Of a DNA stretch of 64,000 nt, positions 61,311 through 64,000 are shown piece by piece. The notes beneath the pieces were generated by a model. That model worked only from the letters and a program-made list of their open reading frames with translations, was not told the DNA's origin and did no database searches. The number at the start of each line of letters is the position of its first letter. The stretch's first letter is position 1. Source of the stretch: Chryseobacterium polytrichastri (GTDB lineage: Bacteria; Bacteroidota; Bacteroidia; Flavobacteriales; Weeksellaceae); NCBI RefSeq assembly GCF_900142445.1, contig NZ_FRAV01000007.1, positions 109,827 through 173,826 on the forward strand. The letters run 5' to 3'. A program made the translations under genes and the position numbers.

Positions 61311-61727
61311 ATGGATAAACCACTAGATACCTTTTATTTAGAATTGGTAGTTACTGCATGCCAAATGAGGGAAGATAATATATGGATGCAGGGAGATCTT
61401 GAAATTAGATTTAATACTGAGAAACCTTATGCTGACAGCGATATTATTAATACTGAAGAATTCTACAATAGTATATATTCTGACGGAGAATTTGAAATAT
61501 TTTCATGTTGTTGTGGAGTTCCGGAATGCAGTGGATGGATTAAGGGTATAAAAGTTTCACATATTGACAACAAATATATAAAATGGATAAATCTTAATAC
61601 CGGAAAAACATGGCTTTTTGAGAAAAAAAGACTTGAAGAAGGTCTTAAAGAGATTGAAGAAGAAGTTGAAAATTACAAAAAATTCTTTAAGGAAAAAGGC
61701 ATTGATTATGTTGGATATGGATATTAA
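61311..61727 (+). CDS. Small soluble protein with a CCCGxxxC motif
   Basis: A 138-residue cytoplasmic protein not recognised by family. It carries a cysteine cluster FSCCCGVPECSGWIKG near residue 65, a possible metal site, and a charged helical C-terminus (EEGLKEIEEEVENYKKFF). It lies 23 bases after the previous gene and closes the run. Small single-domain proteins like this occur beside toxin/immunity loci, but no toxin is seen, so this is only a comparison. Confidence 0.6.
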   Translation: MDKPLDTFYLELVVTACQMREDNIWMQGDLEIRFNTEKPYADSDIINTEEFYNSIYSDGEFEIFSCCCGVPECSGWIKGIKVSHIDNKYIKWINLNTGKTWLFEKKRLEEGLKEIEEEVENYKKFFKEKGIDYVGYGY

Positions 61728-61801
61728 TAATCACCTTTATTAAATTATATAGATTTCTCCTCCGTCGAAATGACAGACAGTATAAATCCTAAACTTCATT
61801 T

Positions 61802-61960
61802 TAAAACGCAAAGTTTTACTATACAACTATATTATTTTTAAGGAGCAAAGAAATACAACAAAGTCGCTGATGAACTAAACTTCTTAAGAATCAATTATAT
61901 TGATTCACTTCTTTGCTCCCTTAAATACCCAGAGTTAAAAATAAATCTTTGCGTTAAAAC
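61802..61960. repeat. Palindromic intergenic repeat, family B
   Basis: Bounded by AAAACGCAAAGTTTTACTA and AAATCTTTGCGTTAAAACA. It is nearly the reverse complement of 18991-19145 and sits between convergent genes (61727 and 61998). Confidence 0.85.
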
Positions 61961-61997
61961 ACTTTCCTAAGGCAAACACAGGATACAAAATCAGTAT

Positions 61998-62528
61998 CTA
62001 CAACCCATCAATAAACTCAAAATACAACGGTATACTTCTTTCAATGGTTTCTTCAGAAGCGTCCTGCTCTATTCCGTAAAAGACAAACGGCTCTTTGTAG
62101 TCTGCTTTTATATAATCGAAGGTTAGTTCAAAAGGAGTTGTTAGTTCTTTCATCGTGTATTTATATTTTCCGGATGCGCTGTAGCCTTTTTCATCAATTC
62201 CTGCGGTGATGGCCAAAGAGATCTTTTTCCCTTCTACTTTGTACCCGCTTTTGCTTCCGTATGCCCAGCCATACAATACCACCTCATCAAACCATTTCTT
62301 TAAAAGTGGCGGACTGCTGAACCAATAAAACGGAAACTGAAAAACTATTTTATCATAAGATTCTATCAGTTTTTGCTCTTTTAGAATATCGATCTTTTCG
62401 TCAGGATATGCTTGGTATAATTCATGAACCGTATATTTTTCGGGGTATTTATTTAATTCATCAATCCATCTTTTATTGATGACAGATTTTTCTATTTGTG
62501 GATGAACGACTATAACTAATGTTTTCAT
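61998..62528 (-). CDS. NAD(P)H-dependent oxidoreductase, KefF-like flavodoxin fold
   Basis: A 176-residue flavodoxin-fold enzyme. The start is the ATG at 62528 (MKTLVIVVHPQIEKS); the open frame to 62660 crosses the regulator gene. Typical blocks are VIVVHPQIEKSVINKRWIDE, IVFQFPFYWFSSPPLLKKWF and VVLYGWAYGSKSGYKVEGK. It binds FMN and reduces quinones, nitro compounds or electrophiles. It is divergent from an HxlR-type regulator across a 91-base control region. Confidence 0.88.
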   Translation of the reverse strand: MKTLVIVVHPQIEKSVINKRWIDELNKYPEKYTVHELYQAYPDEKIDILKEQKLIESYDKIVFQFPFYWFSSPPLLKKWFDEVVLYGWAYGSKSGYKVEGKKISLAITAGIDEKGYSASGKYKYTMKELTTPFELTFDYIKADYKEPFVFYGIEQDASEETIERSIPLYFEFIDGL

Positions 62529-62564
62529 TGTATTTAAATTTCTCTTGCAAAAATAATATACGTA

Positions 62565-62618
62565 ACTTACATTTTCAATAGTAGTACCCCATTGTACGGT
62601 ACTATAAAAAATGTAAGT
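62565..62618. promoter_or_regulatory. Dyad-rich operator between the oxidoreductase and HxlR genes
   Basis: Outer arms ACTTACATTTT and AAAATGTAAGT (62565-62575 and 62608-62618) surround an inner pair TAGTACC / GGTACTA (62582-62588 and 62598-62604). It covers the short space just upstream of the HxlR start, where divergent promoters should be. It is a likely HxlR binding site. Confidence 0.55.
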
Positions 62619-62619
62619 A

Positions 62620-62988
62620 ATGACTAAAATAAAGGAAACATCCACCAATTTTGCCAACAAAAAAGCCCTTGCTGACGTATGTCTGGAAATTTATGCCTCC
62701 AATGTTATTGGCGGACAATGGTCTTTAGCCATCTGCTGTTATCTCATCAACGGAAAGCTAAGGTTTGGCGAACTGAGAAAATGTCTTCCCAATATTACCG
62801 AACGTATGCTCACGCTTCAACTTCGCAAGCTGGAAGAAGATAAAATCCTTACAAGAAAGGTATTCGCAGAAGTTCCTCCCCGTGTTGAATATGAACTCAC
62901 CGAGATTGGCTACAAACTAAAATCTATTATTGAAGAGCTCGAAAAATGGGGAAAAGAGCATAAAGAAATCCTGAATGTAGAAGATTAA
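62620..62988 (+). CDS. HxlR family transcriptional regulator
   Basis: A 122-residue winged-helix regulator of the HxlR/YodB group. Motifs are VIGGQWSLAICCYLINGKLRF (recognition region), ERMLTLQLRKLEEDKIL and PRVEYELTEIGYKL. It has Cys residues near the N-terminal helix and in the CCYLIN segment, and related members sense quinones or aldehydes through Cys. With the divergent oxidoreductase this is a typical quinone/electrophile-response pair. Confidence 0.9.
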   Translation: MTKIKETSTNFANKKALADVCLEIYASNVIGGQWSLAICCYLINGKLRFGELRKCLPNITERMLTLQLRKLEEDKILTRKVFAEVPPRVEYELTEIGYKLKSIIEELEKWGKEHKEILNVED

Positions 62989-63136
62989 TAATTAATGAAA
63001 ATAGAATCACATACATTAATTGCAAGTCAATATAATGATAGAATAAGCTAATATAAGTCATTCTTCAAATCTTATTTTTTATGAATAATTTTCGTAATTT
63101 TAAGTATTATTAAACACAATATAAACTAATTACGAT

Positions 63137-63646
63137 ATGAAAAATTCAATTCTTTTATTTCTGTTTTTTGCAGTAATCAGCTTTGGAAATTCACTGAATG
63201 CTCAGAAAATTACGGATGGTCAGACCCTAGAGGTCAACGGCATGAGCGTCACTTTTAACATTACCAATAAAGAAAGTATTGAGGCAGGCGGAAAACCTTA
63301 TGACCGTTACAAAGTTTCTGCTACGGTAAAAAATACATCAGATAAATCATACAATATCAGATTGTCTTCCTTCCCACAAATTGTCAGTAATATTGGTCTT
63401 GTAGAATTAGACTGCATCAATGCAACCGGAGCCAAACTAACCTCAAAAAAGATTGAACTGAAAATGAAAGCACAGATCATCAATGTCACCTATTCTGCTT
63501 ATGATAAATCAGGAAAATTTACCAATGGGATGATTCCTGTCACCGGAAGTTATTATTTTGATGCAGGAGATACTATTAGTGATCATGCTATTTTTATTGT
63601 TCCTCAGGGTCAGGCACCGGATGTTACGGTGAGAAGTTTGAAGTAA
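63137..63646 (+). CDS. Exported protein of unknown function
   Basis: A 169-residue protein with signal peptide (MKNSILLFLFFAVISFGNSLNAQ). The mature part is beta-rich (GMSVTFNITNKESIEAGGKP, YRDRYKVSATVKN-like strands) and looks like an immunoglobulin-fold domain. Two Cys are absent or single, so no disulphide is likely. Family not recognised. Confidence 0.65.
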   Translation: MKNSILLFLFFAVISFGNSLNAQKITDGQTLEVNGMSVTFNITNKESIEAGGKPYDRYKVSATVKNTSDKSYNIRLSSFPQIVSNIGLVELDCINATGAKLTSKKIELKMKAQIINVTYSAYDKSGKFTNGMIPVTGSYYFDAGDTISDHAIFIVPQGQAPDVTVRSLK

Positions 63647-64000
63647 TGCACTTTGTGTCATTCAGAGTGAAACGTGGAATCTTTTTAAATGTATAATAGA
63701 TGCTTCGACTACGCTCAGCATGACATTTCTAATACTAACCGTATTATTTAACCGCAAATTTGTAGCAATGTTACGCTGAGCAGAGTCGAAAATTCTAGTA
63801 ATAGTTGGTCTAAAATTATAATTTTCTAACACAAATTACACGAATATTATTCACAAATAACACAAACATTATTTTCAACAATATCAATAGGAACGGGCTT
63901 TAGCCCAATGTCATTAAGTTAGGTGATTAACATTCTGATTGTCAAATGATTAATCCTTTGTTTGCGATTGTTTTTTTCGTATATTTAACAGTGAATCAAT
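63647..64000. other. 354-base repeat-rich window end
   Basis: No gene. It contains fragments CAGAGTGAAACGTGGAATC (63656 onward) with GATGCTTCGACTACGCTCAG (63701 onward), another GCTGAGCAGAGTCGAAAAT (63775 onward), and the inverted half of a family A element at 63883-63910. Confidence 0.5.
63883..63910 (-). repeat. Family A half repeat, inverted
   Basis: ATCAATAGGAACGGGCTTTA then GCCCAAT, the reverse complement of the ...GGGCTAAAGCCCGTTCCTATTGAT-type half. It lacks the second half. Confidence 0.7.

Noticed and set aside
62529..62660. N-terminal extension of the 61998 oxidoreductase
   Set aside because: It crosses the dyad-rich control region and the start of the divergent HxlR gene; the ATG at 62528 opens the flavodoxin fold.

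Overview
The window looks like chromosomal DNA of a flavobacterium of the Weeksellaceae, most like Chryseobacterium. The grounds are: AT-rich sequence; genes that mostly lack Shine-Dalgarno sites but often have a TAnnTTTG -7 element with an upstream TTG (the Bacteroidetes sigma-ABfr promoter); a type IX secretion C-terminal sorting domain; an OMP_b-brl_3 type TonB-linked barrel; and many small lipoproteins. No rRNA, tRNA, CRISPR array, transposase or prophage structural gene was seen. Genus-level placement is inference from recognisable protein families, not a search.

Layout. 1-3.7 kb: an EamA exporter followed by the methionine importer metN-metI-metQ. 4.0-6.3 kb: a secreted GH3 beta-glucosidase. 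6.5-7.7 kb: a class II Fic protein whose promoter is covered by a perfect 26-bp palindrome that is repeated upstream. 7.7-10.7 kb: an outer-membrane barrel receptor and a DUF2652 cyclase-like protein. 10.8-16.5 kb: a tripartite RND efflux operon (adaptor, pump, outer-membrane factor). 17.1-20.1 kb: an AraC regulator, a metallophosphoesterase and a Tam-like methyltransferase. 20.2-23.4 kb: a tightly coupled three-gene module (four-helix membrane protein, GTPase-like P-loop protein, tail-anchored coiled-coil protein) of unknown role. 23.9-28.1 kb: a T9SS cargo protein, an FAD monooxygenase with an AraC regulator, and a DUF1826-like protein. 28.3-34.6 kb: a defence island with MazG-like pyrophosphohydrolase, a GIY-YIG/DUF2075 helicase/S24 peptidase fusion, and McrB and McrC. 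35-46 kb: housekeeping genes (mnmE, oxidoreductases with a Crp-type regulator, aminopeptidase P, topoisomerase IB, pruA). 46.5-55.4 kb: small lipoproteins and four secreted tail-fibre/collar-like proteins, with a membrane-tethered TPR-AraC regulator and a thioredoxin-fold protein among them. 55.8-63.6 kb: a FabH-type ketosynthase, CorA, a patatin lipase, four compact unknown genes, a flavodoxin-fold oxidoreductase divergent from an HxlR regulator, and a secreted unknown.

How they work together. The clearest functional units are the met importer, the RND efflux operon, the Crp-oxidoreductase operon, the HxlR/oxidoreductase pair and the defence island. The most novel-looking parts are (a) the helicase-nuclease fusion whose C-terminal S24 domain keeps an Ala-Gly cleavage site exactly 34 residues before its predicted catalytic serine, the LexA spacing, (b) the GTPase-like membrane module, and (c) the duplicated palindromic operator at the Fic gene. 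Intergenic space is rich in at least four families of palindromic repeats, copies of which lie inside the met operon, beside fic and between convergent genes.
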